This document shows positions 1-13,100 of a DNA stretch of 64,000 bases, piece by piece. The stretch spans positions 54,879,980-54,943,979 of the forward strand of contig NC_068575.1 of NCBI RefSeq assembly GCF_025698545.1. The letters are read 5' to 3'. The first letter of the stretch is position 1; each line of letters opens with the position of its first letter. Made by a program: the position numbers and the translations under genes. The DNA comes from Gossypium raimondii (lineage: Eukaryota > Streptophyta > Magnoliopsida > Malvales > Malvaceae). The notes under the pieces were generated by a model. That model was not told the DNA's origin. It worked only from the letters and a program-made list of their open reading frames with translations, and did no database searches.

Positions 1-32
1 CAGTCTAAGCTAGCAGAAACCGTGAAGTTTAC

Positions 33-3000
33 CTTGGTACGACTTCTCATGGAAGTTGCAGAACCCTGCTTAGCTTGCATCTCCTGGGTTGATGTCTCCG
101 ATGCAACTTGCTTCTGCTCCTTTGAAGTTTCTGGTTTCTGTTCAACATGAAACGCAGCAGGGACATGCCCTCTCACACCATTGTAGTCAATACTTGTGCT
201 CGTTTGTTCCTTGTCAGGGGGGGCAGCTACACTAGTGCTATCTGTCAAATTAAACCCAAACAACCGGCAACCTGTGAAAGTCTCAGTTTTTCTTTTTTCA
301 ACTTGATCATGCATTAGGCCCTTGGCATAACCAGTGAGAGCGGTTTGCAATGCTCCTGTTTTGTAGTTGTTCTCCATTGAGTCAGGAAAAAGGTTCAAAG
401 ATACATTCACAAGAGGAGAAGGTGGCCAGGCATTTTCAGGTGGAGTCCTTGATTTGTAACCTCCATTACCATTGATAAGACAATTATCAGCTTCTTTCTG
501 CCTCATAGGCCACATAACCTGGTTTTCACTGCTCTGGACCTCAAGTGTGCTTCCCACTGGTGTTAGTTCATGAGACTGGATTGACTCACGACACCAGAAG
601 GCTGAACCAGCTGAACTGGTAGTAATTTCTACAATTTCAATTAATGAATTAAAGTTAATAAAGTCAGTACTCAGACTCTATTTAGAAAACACTTGAAAGA
701 ATAATTTTCCCACACCAGAAGCTGGAATATCGACAGGTCTTGGTCTTTTGCACATTATAGTAGGTTGTGCATTTGTAGAAGCAGAAGCTACAAACGGCTC
801 TATTTCCCAAGGAGAAACTCTCTCTGGCCTTTGTATTGCTGCAGGTTCATCCCATTGAATCTAAAAGAAATAGTTGGGAAGAAATACCATCAAAAGCAAG
901 AAAAGAATTATTTTAGCATTTCAAATCACTAATTATCCAACCTTCAAGGACCGCCATTTAGATTCTGACCAATGTGGGGAAATATCTCCAACCCCAACTA
1001 TGGTACCTGTGAACCTGATTTTGAAAAAGAAATCCCAATAGGTAAAAGGATAGGAAGAACAAAAGATAAAGAGTAGGTCAATAACATACACGCGTGAACA
1101 TACCTTCTTTCAGGAGAGTCTTCTCCCTCAAATCTCATCTTGAAACGCATGCCAACAGAGAATCCATTGTTAATAGCCTCCAGATACTTGTTTACTCCAA
1201 TTATGAATTGGCTTGTCCTGAAGAAGAGCAAAGGAAAGAAACTCAGTTTCGAGATAACCAGAACAACAATATTAGCACTGTGCATGAACAGAGAACATTC
1301 AACCTTGGTTTGTAATACACAACAAAGAGGGTATGAGTTGTAACAGCATGAGCAGCAGTAGCAAGCACTCCTAAATGCATGCTCTGGCTGGATATCACAG
1401 ACGAAGGCATTGTGCTCTGTTGACGAGCAAGCCGCCGAACCCCAACTCTTAGTTCTCCATTATCACCTCTAATAGGACATGCAAGTGCAATTACAGCCAA
1501 AGTCATGCAAAAATGCCACCCCTGAACCTGCATACACACACACACAAAAAAAAAAATCCAAATGTCCAAGTACCTAAGAAACACAAATGCATCTCCAGCA
1601 ACTAATCTCTTCGAAGTCACAAAAGTGCTCCACCCTGTTGTAAGTAAATGTCTCCGTGGTTGCCCTGATCATTTGTGAGTACAAGTTAAAATTAGAGCTC
1701 CGATGTTCTACAAAAGAGGTTTATTTACTGCTTCCAAACCATCACATGTAAAGAAAGTAAATCTCAAAAGGGGATGAAACTACCTCTAAATATATGCTTG
1801 AACCGCCACTCATACCCGTGAAGATCTTTGGCAACCAACTCCTGAGTTGGAGTTGCTAGATTCATGTCCTGTTTAAAAGTAAATAGAAAGATATTTAATC
1901 AAGCGCCATAATCCTATAGTATAAAGTCTAAAATTGATTAGTAATAGCATAAAGCAAAGGTGAAGAAAAAAAAAAAAGAATGAAGCAAAGTTTTCACCAA
2001 AGGAGGAAGGCACTCAGTTGCATGCTTTCGGAGAACAGAGAACCCTCCATGAGTGCTAGTGTCTGATGCCGTTAGAATCTTACTAAAGGAATGAACTTTC
2101 CTCTTTGGAGCCTCGGTTGGGAAGGGATCAAGACTTGTAGGCTCACTTTGCTGTAATGATAACATAAGGATGCATCAAAAACAATTAGAGTAACCCATTA
2201 TTTCTCTAACCTTCTTCACCTTCGGCAAATCTATCCACTGGAAAAAGAAAAGGCATGACGTAAGGACGACATAGCATTTACTTACATCTTCAGGCTGCAA
2301 AGTGATCTGAGCATAAACTTCATCTGTCTCTTGTTCTGCCTATTTAAAAAGGGGAAAAAAACATACAAATAATAATAAGATGATCTCTTCAAGCTCAAAA
2401 CATACAGGAATAAAAAGAAACAAAATCAGAGATAGAATACCAGTAACTCCACGTGAAGAACACGACATAGGATCTTAGAAGGAAGATTAAACAGTGGGGT
2501 TTGATTGCTAAGTTCCTGATTTGTCGATGCTTCTAACTGCAGAACACATCAGTACAAACTCAAAAAAAAATAGCAGAATTTTTTTATAAACAAGACCATG
2601 GTTGATTTCGAATTTTCCATCGGAAGCAATTTAACAAAAAAGAGAGGAAGAATCCAATAATTTCTTAAAGAAAAAAAAAGAGAGAATTACTTGTTCCATG
2701 TGACCCTGAGGGAAGTAAAAAACTCTCTCGTGAACCCGAGGAACCTCCACCAAGGGGCCTGCACATAGCTTCCATAATTCTTGATATAGATCATCACCAG
2801 CCGAACCTATCAAACAAAATATAATAAATGAAATTCATAAAAAAAAAATCTCTCGAAGTCGGGAGTTAAGAGAAAAAGTAAGGTAAAAGCAGGTCCAACA
2901 GAAACCATATAGGAAAAACTCTAACTTGGAGCTCCGGTGGGTTGCTGAGAAAACGCAAGAAAAATGCATATAGATAGTAGAAACAAGCAAAAACAACCCT

Positions 3001-3293
3001 TCAAGTATTTGTCATGATTTAAAGCTTCCACCCAAGCAAAATTAAAGCTGATAAAAGAAACCAAGTTGAGCTAAGTTCATTTTCTCTTGCAAAAACAACA
3101 ATGTCGGTACCGCAACGATACAACCGTCTAAAACAAACCCACTTTTAGTTTTATTGTAGTTTCTCGGCCACCAAACAAAGCCATTTTCTTAGACACCAAA
3201 AGAGACACTTTTTTTTTTGTATGTAATTCAACACTCACCTGAAACCGCATGAGCAGTCGAGGAACCCCTTTGATTACCTTCTAAATGAGCCAT
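33..3293 (-). CDS. ARF9: Auxin response factor, ARF9/11/18-like (class B), 3' end outside window
   Basis: A DNA-binding transcription factor that acts on auxin-response promoters in the nucleus. I rebuilt 12 exons with GT-AG borders: 3239-3293, 2691-2806, 2441-2536, 2286-2339, 1998-2150, 1784-1868, 1574-1664, 1304-1468, 1104-1217, 942-1014, 716-860 and 33-628. Together they make 1743 nt, or 581 codons in one open frame. The start ATG at 3293 lies in a small first exon that splices in frame to [19 protein letters not shown], the usual ARF N-terminus. The B3 domain covers about residues 126-230 ([29 protein letters not shown]) and the Auxin_resp domain about 250-340 ([24 protein letters not shown]). 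The middle region (about 385-580) is not glutamine-rich, which fits the repressor type. The last exon here ends at SRTK|V, a usual ARF splice point, so the PB1 (AUX/IAA) domain lies beyond position 1. The family is certain. ARF9 against ARF11 or ARF18 is a best guess. Confidence 0.93.
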
Positions 3294-3508
3294 CAAAACA
3301 AGGTTGTATCCACGATGCAAAGAAAATAAAGCACAAAAGAAGAAAAGCAAAATTAAAAAAAAAAAAAAAAAAACCAAAATCTTTGAAGCCAGGCAGAGTG
3401 GCAAAGTCTACCCCATTAATGAGAAACAGAGAAGATCCCAAGAAGAGTCGAAATAAGGAAAGAAAGAAATTTTATTTAAAAAAAAAAAAGGACTAACTAG
3501 GCCTGACG

Positions 3509-3516
3509 GTTATATA
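3509..3516 (-). promoter_or_regulatory. Possible TATA box of the ARF gene
   Basis: On the minus strand the sequence reads TATATAAC about 215 bp upstream of the ARF start codon, which leaves room for a normal plant 5' leader. No transcript start is visible, so this is only a candidate. Confidence 0.35.
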
Positions 3517-3519
3517 TGA

Positions 3520-4509
3520 ATTCATTGTTGGTAGTTTTTGTGTAACGACAGTGAGGATTCTTTTCTTTTCTTTTCCCTCTTTTAATAATCTTTGGCCACG
3601 CCCCGTTTCAGTTACAAAACCGCTTTCTGCTTTTGTCTGGTCCCCTTAAAACCACCTTCCTTTTCAAGTCTCCAATACTGCTTTGCCTTTTTTTTTTAAG
3701 CACTCATAATAATGTAAGACTGAAGCTGTTGTTGCTTTCCTTCGCTGTTCTTGTCGTTGTTGTTTGCCCCTCCCACTCCCTCTCTAAATCAGAGCTTAGA
3801 GACAATGTATCAACGTTACGACATCCCTAAAACCGGATCTCTTTGTGTCTCACCCAATAGTTTCTCCACTTTGACTTCTCTTTATTTTAGTTTGTATCAA
3901 AGTCTGAGTTTTTTAAGCCTTTTCCCCCTTCCCATCATGTGATTTTCGCTGCCTTGTTTCTTCTATTGATTAAAATTACCAACTAATTTATTTTCTTTTA
4001 CTAATTATGGTTTTATTTCATTTTTACACGTTTCTTTTTTCTAAATGCATCTACCAGAAAAGATGTATTCTTTTTTAAACAACATGTAATTACAAGTATA
4101 ATGTTGATCATGATTGTGTAATTGTCGGTACTTATATTAGTAATATTCAATGTGCTTGATTGCCTAAAATACTTACTTTCTCTTTGTAATAAAAAGTTAG
4201 ATTATGACAGATCTGAATGAAAGTTTATATAGAAACCTCATTCTTTATTATACATGAGCTTTTTTTTATTAATTTTACATAAAATATCAAAACATCTTAA
4301 TAATAACATAAAAATGTATGGTTTTTTTCATTTGAATTAAAATGTGATAGTAAGTATGAAAATGGCTTCTTTAAGTTTAATAATAAACCATAATTATTTC
4401 ATTACTAAATGTATTGTAAACTAAGACTGAATATAAGCCGTAATGATTGTACATCACGTAAGGATAGCCTTGATTCGTTTGACACCACATCCACAAAACG
4501 TAACAGAAG
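3520..4509. other. ARF upstream region, no gene seen
   Basis: Pyrimidine-rich stretches (3540-3950) followed by AT-rich DNA. The two short open frames here resemble no family I know and overlap low-complexity sequence. The stretch probably holds the ARF promoter. I see no repeat structure. Confidence 0.5.
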
Positions 4510-4518
4510 AAAGATATA

Positions 4519-4869
4519 GGTCAACTTCTGGTTTTAGTCTTTTTATTATGTTCAATGTTGAAATTTAGTCCATATGTTTCAATTTGATAAAATTTAGTTC
4601 CTTTATTTGTATAATATCCTTAAATGGTTCAAATCATTTTCACCATTAATTATCCCGATGGAAATAATAACATCTAACACATTATGCCGGTAATAAATTT
4701 TGATATAAAATTAGTGCTTTTAAGAAACTATTATGTTATTATTTTTATCAAAATAGTTTATGATGTCAATTATTTTAATTAATTAATGATATTATTATAA
4801 AAATAAAAGATAATATATACTAAAAATCAAATTTCAGTATACTAGAGGGACCAAAATAAAAAATTGACC
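4519..4869. mobile_element. Small Mutator-type TIR element with perfect 9-bp duplication
   Basis: A 351-bp noncoding element. Its ends are inverted repeats of about 30 bp (left GGTCAACTTCTGGTTTTAGT, right end the complement of GGTCAATTTTTTATTTTGGT). It is flanked by a perfect 9-bp direct repeat AAAGATATA at 4510-4518 and 4870-4878. A 9-bp duplication is the mark of Mutator-like transposition, so I class it as a MULE-type MITE. It encodes nothing. Confidence 0.85.
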
Positions 4870-4879
4870 AAAGATATAA

Positions 4880-5708
4880 AGGAGAAGGGAGCAGAACGGG
4901 CGTTACAATTAACAGCGCCGTTTGATATTTTTATTTTTTATTTTTTTGTCCTTTGATTTTCTCGGCGTTCGCTGCCTCTTACTTTGTCTGCATCATGGCA
5001 GGCAGACCCGGCAGAGAATTTCCGGTCTTATTTTCAATTTCTTCATAAATATGAATTTTTATGGTCAGTTTTGGATATGGATGGGTGGTCTACCCATGGT
5101 GTGATTTTTAATCATATTTATCGTATTAAAATAATTTTTATAAAATTTATCAAATTAATTAAATTTGTGGATAATTCCTTTTGGTGCTTGTGTTTCATTG
5201 GAACCATCGAATCAATGTTAAGTATGTGATTTTAAATATATATATATATATATATATATATTTCAATTTTCAATACAGCATACTATGTTTATGTACAATT
5301 AAGAATTGTTCTGATTGTCAGTCAATTTGAAAGAAGGTTGAATTTTTAAGAAACATAAACAGAAATTAGATTAGATATCCATAATGTAGGAAAGAAAAAA
5401 TTGAAAAAAAAGTATATTCAATTATGGTATATACATGTCGATGAAATAAATGTAAAAATATTTTTACAAAATGATGTATAAATCAAATGCACCTTCGATT
5501 AGAATGATAAAATGAGTCTTTAAAGATATCGGTGTGCTAGGTTTAATATTCACATGAATTTAAATAAAATATAAAAAAGTAAAAATATTCATATAATAAT
5601 ATTTGTTGCTTTTTTAATAAAATGATAATTAATCATTTTCTAATTGAGGTGGTGTCCTAACTCAAGTTAATTTGTGCATATATGCCTCTCTCTCTCTCTC
5701 TCTCTCTT
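4880..5708. other. AT-rich intergenic stretch with microsatellites
   Basis: No gene is supported. It holds an (AT)n run at about 5235-5262 and a (CT)n run at about 5685-5707. Neither open frame here matches a known protein. Confidence 0.5.
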
Positions 5709-5709
5709 T

Positions 5710-6127
5710 TTTTTTTGTTAATTGGTAAGATATGCTTTTTTTCAAAAAAAATTAGAAAATAGGTCCATTTTGGAGAGAGTATAAAAAATGCATCCAGTTG
5801 GATAAGTTTTTACTGACATGTTAGGAAAGCGTGCCCTGCTAGAAGTTTTTTCTAAAAATTTCAAAGAAAATGCATCCAACTAGAAGCGCTTTCTCTGACA
5901 TATCAGTAAAAGCTCGTCCAACTGGACAAGCTTTCTTGACAATTGTGCAGAAAGCTCACCTAGCTAGACGAGCTTTCCTGACAACTGTGCGGAAAGCTTG
6001 CCTAGTTTTTTTGCCAACTGTGTAGAAAATACGCCCAGTTGGACGCGCTTTTCATACTTTTTCTCTTCAAAATCGACTTATTTTCTTAAATCTTAAAAAA
6101 AAAAATCACTTGACCAATTAAAAAAAT
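5710..6127. mobile_element. Foldback element with GC-rich hairpin modules (copy 1)
   Basis: The ends are inverted copies of each other: the left reads TTAATTGGTAAGATATGC then TTAGAAAATAGGTCCATTTT, and the right, complemented, reads TTAATTGGTCAAGTG then TTAAGAAAATAAGTCGATTT. Between them are several repeats of a short self-complementary core like GCGTCCAACTGGACGC, each next to GAAAGC or GCTTTC (for example about 5815-6050). No coding capacity and no clear target duplication. Edges are approximate. Confidence 0.65.
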
Positions 6128-8550
6128 GACATTTATTGCTAATTCAATCCCAACTCAATAAATGACTTAAATATAGTACAAATAAGGCTAAAAGTGCCAT
6201 AATATATATATATATATATATACAATTTCATAGGATTTTTTTCATGGGGTAAGTTTTTTAGATATTATGTTATTTTCTTTTACATTTCCAGTTTTACATA
6301 TAGAATATTATATATTTATATTTATATTTTTATAAGTTATAATTTCTTTTGCGTAAACTTTGATGCATTTCTGTAAGTAATGTGTCATGTTGTAATCTTT
6401 TAGTTTATTATTTTGATTCAATTTAGAGAATATTTTATTTGTTTATTTCATATATTTTTATTTATTTTGCGCATAATATTTGTCTTGGTGGCTACATTTA
6501 GAGGGAAAAGTTGTTTGTACGGTATTCTAATTTTTACGTACGTGTAAAATATTATAAGTTTATATGAATTTTACAGGCTAATTTTTTTAAGACTCGATTG
6601 GCAGCTAATGGTCAACCTTTTTTATTTTTTTAAAGAGCTAGTGATCAACTTTAAATACATTGATTTAATAATTGAATCATTATACCTAAATTTAAGTTAA
6701 CCCAATTTTGTAAGAAGGTGATGTTTAATTTAGTCCCCTATTAAAATATTTTCTTTCTAGAATAACGGACAATTTGACTAGGGTTTTTTTTTATGAAGAA
6801 TTCGGATTTTTCGACGTCAGCACTAGTCAAATGCATTCATCAATTGCTAAAAGATAATGAGCATTGGGTGGTATCACATGTTTCTAGGGAAGTTAATATC
6901 GAATTATCAAGATGGTGCACAATGGTTCAAAGGGTATTAATGTGATAGCGGAAGCCCCCAACTTGGTCGAGGACCTTGCTAATGATAAGTCTAAGAGCTT
7001 GTTCAAATTAGTCAATATAATTTAATTTTCTAAATTAAAAAAATCAATAAAAGCAAATGAAAGAAAATTATAAATTTTTATTATCTAAGTTTCAATTATA
7101 AATTTATCGATATTTTTAAATATTTCTCATAATATATATTTATAATTTAATTTTTAGTTTTTAGCTTTTAATAAATGATTAGAAATCCTATTATAAGATA
7201 TAGTATGAAAATCATAAATTTAGAAAAGAGATGTGTGTTTAAAACATGCAACTCTCAATTAATGGAAGTAATAGAGTATTCATAACAAAATTAAAATAAG
7301 GCATTGGTGGAGTGGTAAATTTAGAATTTTTAATATAATTGGCATGGATTTAAATCCCACCATATATAAGTAACCTCAAATAATATAGTTTATTTTAAAT
7401 ACGGAATGTTATTTTTATTAAAAGACAAAAATTCTTTCAATATAACTTATTTTAAATATGTAAAGTTATTTTAGTCATTTACTAATTGAGTTGGTGTCCG
7501 GTTGACTCGTGACACCAATTCAGTCAGGGATTTTATTAATAATATAAATATATGATAGATATATGCAAATATATCTTAATTACATCCATATTTATATTTA
7601 TAGGGGAGTTATCCACTTAAATCGGTGTAAAACTTAAAACGGTTTTACACCCTTCCATAACTTTTATACAATTACTATTTTAACGATCCAGTAGTTGAAT
7701 TTATCAAGATATTTGTACTTATCATGCATGTAAATTTTTGAATTGATCTAAAATATTATCTATATTAATATATATTTAACTATTAAAAGCTTTTACGTAA
7801 AACATATAGCTAAAAGTTTTTAATTTATGCCAAACTTGACATGCATAGTTTATAGGAATCAAGCATGAAATATGAGTTAGTTACATTTGAGTATAATATT
7901 GTCAAGTTTCAACTGGACCAGATCATGGGTCTGACTGAGCCAATACCAAATTTTGGACCCATTTACTTTCCTTGGTCTGACTCAAGAAATGGGTTTAAAA
8001 TTTTGTCCAAACTCAACACATATAAAAAATGCTAAACCTGATCCCAACTCGCCCGTATTAATTTTTTTTATAGAAAAACAAATTTAAAAAATATAATACA
8101 TCAAATATACTAAAAGCATTAAATGCTTTCCAACAAATTGAAAGTACTAAAAGATATTTATACTTAAATAACACTACAATAATTGCAAATTAGCAAGCAA
8201 ATGCCTCTAAAATAGTAGCAAAATTAATAATAAAACTAAAGTTATACAGTAGCAAAACAATAACAACAAAATAGTAGAAATATAATAGTAAAATAATAGC
8301 AAACAACAACAAAACAACAGTAAACAGCAGTGAAAAATTTAGACAAATTCAGGCCGGGCTTGAGTCAAAAAATCTTATCAAAATTTATTTTCCAGACTTA
8401 TATTTTTGCTCAAACATTTCTACTTTTCGAACGAACTTTCAAATCTGTACAAGTTACTCAACCTGCAATCAAGTTTATTTACAACCAATCCTCATCCTGC
8501 ATTGCATGGTAAATTTGTTGAGCCCACATCCAAAGTCTCAAATAAATGGC
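6128..8550. other. AT-rich intergenic DNA with decayed repeats
   Basis: No gene seen. There is an (AT)n run at 6201-6222. A weak tRNA-like segment at about 7295-7375 has TGGTGGAGTGGTAA and a B-box-like GGATTTAAATCCC. A diffuse repeat at about 7900-8500 contains GGCCGGGCTTGAGTCAAAAA and partly complementary flanks, perhaps a worn TIR element. Confidence 0.4.
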
Positions 8551-8709
8551 CGAATTTGATAAAAAAAAAACAAAATTAGGATTTTGGGTCAAATTTTCGG
8601 ATATTTAAGAAAATAGGTCAATTTTGGAGAAAGAAGTGAAAGCACGTCTTATGTGGCGCATTTTCACTAACATGCAGTGGAACGCATCCTACAGGGCGCA
8701 CTTTCTGAC

Positions 8710-8775
8710 TTTTTAACACATTAGCTCCTTTGGTTAGATGATTAAATGTTATTAGTTTTGTCTTTAGGTCTTGGA
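8710..8775 (+). repeat. tRNA-like module, left arm, outer
   Basis: Reads TTAGCTCCTTTGGTTAGAT and, about 40 nt later, GGATTTGATTCC. These resemble the A and B boxes of a tRNA gene. It does not fold as an intact tRNA by eye, so it is tRNA-derived or convergent. A related module follows at about 8860-8930. Confidence 0.4.
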
Positions 8776-9499
8776 TTTGATTCCTCTCCTACTCACATTT
8801 GTATTTTTATTTCATTTGTTTGAAGCTTTACTTTTATTTTTAATTACTATTTTTAAAACATTAACTCCTTTGGAGTGATGGTTAATTAATAATGATTCTA
8901 TTCTTGAGCCCCAAGTTTAATTTCTCTTCTAAGCACATTTGTATTTTTTATTTTATGAAATGTTATTTCAAGCTTTTTTTATTTTTAATTAATAAATATA
9001 TTATTTTCAAGTTATTTTATTTTTATTAATCTTTTTAATTAATAACTCTTTTATTTATAAAATTAAATAATTATTTCCAATTATATAATAAATATATATT
9101 TTGATAAAATTGATATTTATCTTTATGTTAAATATATTTTATTTATATATAATATTTATATGTCAAATATTTAATTTCTCCACCTATACCGTGGGTATGG
9201 TGATTTCTAATATTATAAAATCAAATAATTATTTTAAATATCATTGTTATTTTTATGTCTAAAATATTTCAGATATCATTATGTTTATATGTGAAATATT
9301 TTAAATACACATACAAAAATATAAAATACTAAAATTTACTACACTCATGATATAGATTGAAAAAAATATTACACATATAAAAATATATTTACTAAATACA
9401 ATGATAGTTGGCAATAATTATTTGATTTTATAATTAAAAGATGAATTAAAATTAAAAAACTTTAAAACAATATATTTATTAATTAAAAAAACTTGATAA

Positions 9500-9700
9500 A
9501 GGAGTTGAACCTATGACTCAAGGATAAAATCACGGTTAATTAATCATCTAACCAAAGGAGCTAATATATTAAAAACAATAATTTAAAATAAAAGTAAAGC
9601 TTGAAACACCATGAAATAAGGATACAAATGTGAGTAAGAGATAAATTGAACATGAGATTCAAAAACAAAACTATTAACATTGACGATATGACCAAATGAG
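9500..9700 (-). repeat. Two tRNA-like modules, right arm
   Basis: On the minus strand, two copies (about 9500-9560 and 9625-9700) read TTAGCTCCTTTGGTTAGAT and TTAGCTCATTTGGTCATAT. They are followed by GGTTCAACTCC and TGTTCAATTTATC. They are the inverted counterparts of the modules in the left arm. Confidence 0.4.
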
Positions 9701-9898
9701 CTAATGTGAATGTTAGAGAGCATACCTGCAGGACGCGTTTTCTACTCTAAAATCGACTTATTTCTCTAAATATCCCAAAAATCGATCCAAAACCCTAAAT
9801 GTTTTTTGAAATCAGCATTTCTTTCAAATTCCGCGAAAGATATATAGCAAGCACAAACTCCCCATCCAGCTTTTGCACCACAATGCCTACACTCCAAT

Positions 9899-10131
9899 CA
9901 GGGGCGAAGCGAGAATAATTTTTTAGGGAGGGCCGAATGAAATTTTAATTTTTTATAGTCTATATTTTTATAATTTTTAAAGAATTAAATCAAAATTTTA
10001 TAATTTTAAAGGGTTAAATTGTAATTTTACTTTTACTAATTTAAAATTTTAAAAAAATTAAAAAGTCTAAATTACAAGTTTTCATTTTGGGAGGGTGGTC
10101 AGCTGCCAGCCCCGCCCTAACTTCGGCTCAG
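9899..10131. mobile_element. hAT-type MITE with perfect 8-bp duplication
   Basis: A 233-bp element starting CAGGGGCGAAGC and ending CTTCGGCTCAG, so its termini are imperfect inverted repeats. It is flanked by a perfect 8-bp direct repeat ACTCCAAT (9891-9898 and 10132-10139). The CAGGG end plus 8-bp duplication is typical of the hAT superfamily. The interior is AT-rich with no coding capacity. Confidence 0.85.
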
Positions 10132-10139
10132 ACTCCAAT

Positions 10140-13100
10140 AGCCCTCTCTTTCGAATATTGATGCATCATAACCTGCACCAACTCATGCAGATGTAAAAAG
10201 GAAAATAAAGATTACTAAAAATAAATATTATAGTAATAGCTTTTATTTTAAAGCAAAAAATTTATAATAATAGCTTTGAATTTAAAATAGTGGGGAAATT
10301 TATATTTAATATAATGAAATTTCAAACTCATTTTTAAATATACAATAATTAATAATTATATTTAAGAAAACTCATAAACAATAATAGTAATATTATATAA
10401 TAGTCAAATAATAGATGAGTTTTAAATAAATTTTAAACGATTTATCAAATAAATTTATTCACGTATAAAAATGAAGCAAACAAAATTTGTTGATGTTGAA
10501 TTCTTTTAATAAACCAACATCAAAATTTTATTCATATTCATCTATCTATTTTAATAACATAAATAGAAATTAAATTATTCAAAAATTTGGTTAAGGCCTC
10601 AATAATTTCATATATATCATGACCTTTCTCTTTCTATAATAAGAATGAAATGATTATAAGATTGAGACAACAGCAGAGAATATTAAAAGGAAAAATTTCC
10701 ATTGAGGCTGATGGTATTCTCATCATTTGGTGAAATATTTGCTATGTTAAACTTGTAATTATTTAAAATATATACGAAATCTTTTATTCCATTCTAAATC
10801 AACATTTCTTAAGTTTTTATAGAAATTTTTATTTTTATTCATAATTAAATTTGTTTATAAATAAAGTATTTTCATCTTAATTATGGGTAAATCTTTAAAT
10901 TCAATATTTTAGATTAAAAAATAATGTGAGGAAAATTTTACTCTCGTTTCACTTAAATTAAAAATTAATCTTAATTATGATTGACAAAAAGAAAAGAAAT
11001 GAAGATTGACTTATTAGTCTCTAAAGTTGGACCATTCATTTAAAGCAAATAATGGATATTTTATTATAAGTGGATGTACGGAATCCAATTCATATACTCA
11101 ACCTTGATTATGGTTATAATTAAACAACCAAACCACTATTCTGTTAAGCCAATCATAGGCAAAAGAAGTAGACAACTTGGTTAAACATTTTTTTCGCTTC
11201 ACCTCAATTTTCCATGTATACCCACTATTTCCTTACATGACCAAATCTTGATTCATTAGGCATAAAAGTGTTTAAATTTAAATTATGGTTTTTTTTGATA
11301 AGCGGTAAGGAATAAGGAATATTGTTTAGGGTTAGAATATGAGACTGGCGAATTACAATTTTTTTTTCATTTTTAAGAACAATCAAAAGCAAAGGAGGGC
11401 ATGTTTGGATCATAAGATAACAAAACTTTAAATGAAGGTAAGGATGAAGATTTTGTTCCGACTTAGGCATATTTTCAATATCAGAAGAAACTCTTTTGAC
11501 TTAGGAGGAATTAAAGAAAATCTTATTCCAATCTAGAATAGGAAAATATATTATATAAAAGAAATTGGTCAAAAATTTCAAGCTGCCTCCTTAACAAGAA
11601 ACAGTGACAAGGTCTTCTATGGAGTCTGAAATACTAAAGTTATATTAACCACACAATTTTGTTAAGCTAAAGCTTTAATAATCACATCAAAATTATTGCT
11701 AAGTTGAGTGGGTTAATTAATTATTGTTGAATAATTACATAAAAAACTTTAATGTAGCAATGAGATTGGTTTTTTTGGGTATAGATTAATACCTCTAAAG
11801 GGTAAGATGTATAATTAAAAAATAGTTGTTGCGATGTGAAGCGAAGAAAATGGGGAAGCTTTGGAAGATAATTAATATTTAATATTCCTAATGGGAAAGG
11901 GAGGGAGACAGCCCATGTGGAGACCAAATTTGCCTCGAGTGTTTTCTTTTGGGCTTGGCCTACGGCTACTATTACGACTAATTAAGAGCCCTCACTACTT
12001 TAAAGACCACCAATTATTGGCCACCAGAGAGTGAGTTTTTGAGATGTGTGGGGTCAGATTTGAAGATTTTTTTTTATGTTTGGGTCCTTGTATTGTAGTT
12101 TAATTAAATTTAGAGACGTTAATCATGTTAAAAACATTTGAAGAAATTGAGAAGGGTAGCCTACCGGCATTTATAATAATAAAAAAGAAAACCAAGAAGT
12201 GGCTAAGATGAAGGGATTTTGGTTCTTCATAAAGTTTGTCTGTGCAATAACAGCGACTAAATTATTTGACGTATTTAGATAGCGTTATTCAAAAACAACG
12301 CCCAAAATCAAACCCTAAGTGCATATGATTTTTTTTCAAATTTAAATATATAAAATTTGTTAAGATATATTTTGATTTGGACATATATTATCCTTGGTTG
12401 TGTTTAACTTTTACCCATTCTACTTATAACTCTTTATTTGGAAGCCATTTTTGTTTTCGTTTTTCTTATATACATAAACCAAGTTCATTATTTTTGTTTG
12501 GATAATGATTGTCTCACTTCATACATTATTACTTTTCTTTTGTCAGCTCATACATTATTATTATTATTATTATTATAGTTTTAGATTAATTAGTGATATT
12601 GATAATACGTTTTATTTTTTATTAAATGATTTTTAAAAAGGAGGAGGATTTTGTTGCCAAGTTCCATCAATCAAGTTTAGAATACATTTGTAGTTTAAAT
12701 GGTGTTCTAATTTGCAACAAGGGGATTGATTTTTTTGATAGATTATTATATGGGAGAGATAAATATATTCCTTGAAGTAAATACCTGAAATAACACAGAC
12801 AAAGTGATGCTAAGATTTTTTTTTGAAAACAGGTGAGGTTAAGAAGTGCTAAACTCAAAATCTGAAAAGTTGCCAATAATCATTTTGGGTCATAATAAAA
12901 TATAATAGTGATTAGTGAGTGGGAAAATGGGGAGACATGGGGGGATGCCATGAGATTGGTGGCTATAATAATATGCAGTGCAGGCAACAAGTACCCGTAT
13001 GAATAGGATGGTACGGTCAAAGGAAAACATCATCATCACCATCATATTTATTACAATTAATTAGCATTATATATTTATTAGTACTAATAAATATTAATCC

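Larger units (their letters stand above)
8552..9813. mobile_element. Large foldback element carrying four tRNA-like modules
   Basis: About 1.26 kb. The left arm (about 8552-9000) and right arm (about 9450-9813) are inverted copies. Both start with a TTAGGATTTTGGGTC-like end and ATTTAAGAAAATAGGTC, then GC-rich modules (GGCGCATTTTC, CGCATCCTACAGGGCGC; on the right CCTGCAGGACGCGTTTTC). Further in, each arm has two modules with an A-box-like TTAGCTCCTTTGGTTAGAT and a B-box-like GGATTTGATTCC or GGTTCAACTCC. The middle is AT-rich. No protein is encoded and I found no clear target duplication. Confidence 0.7.
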
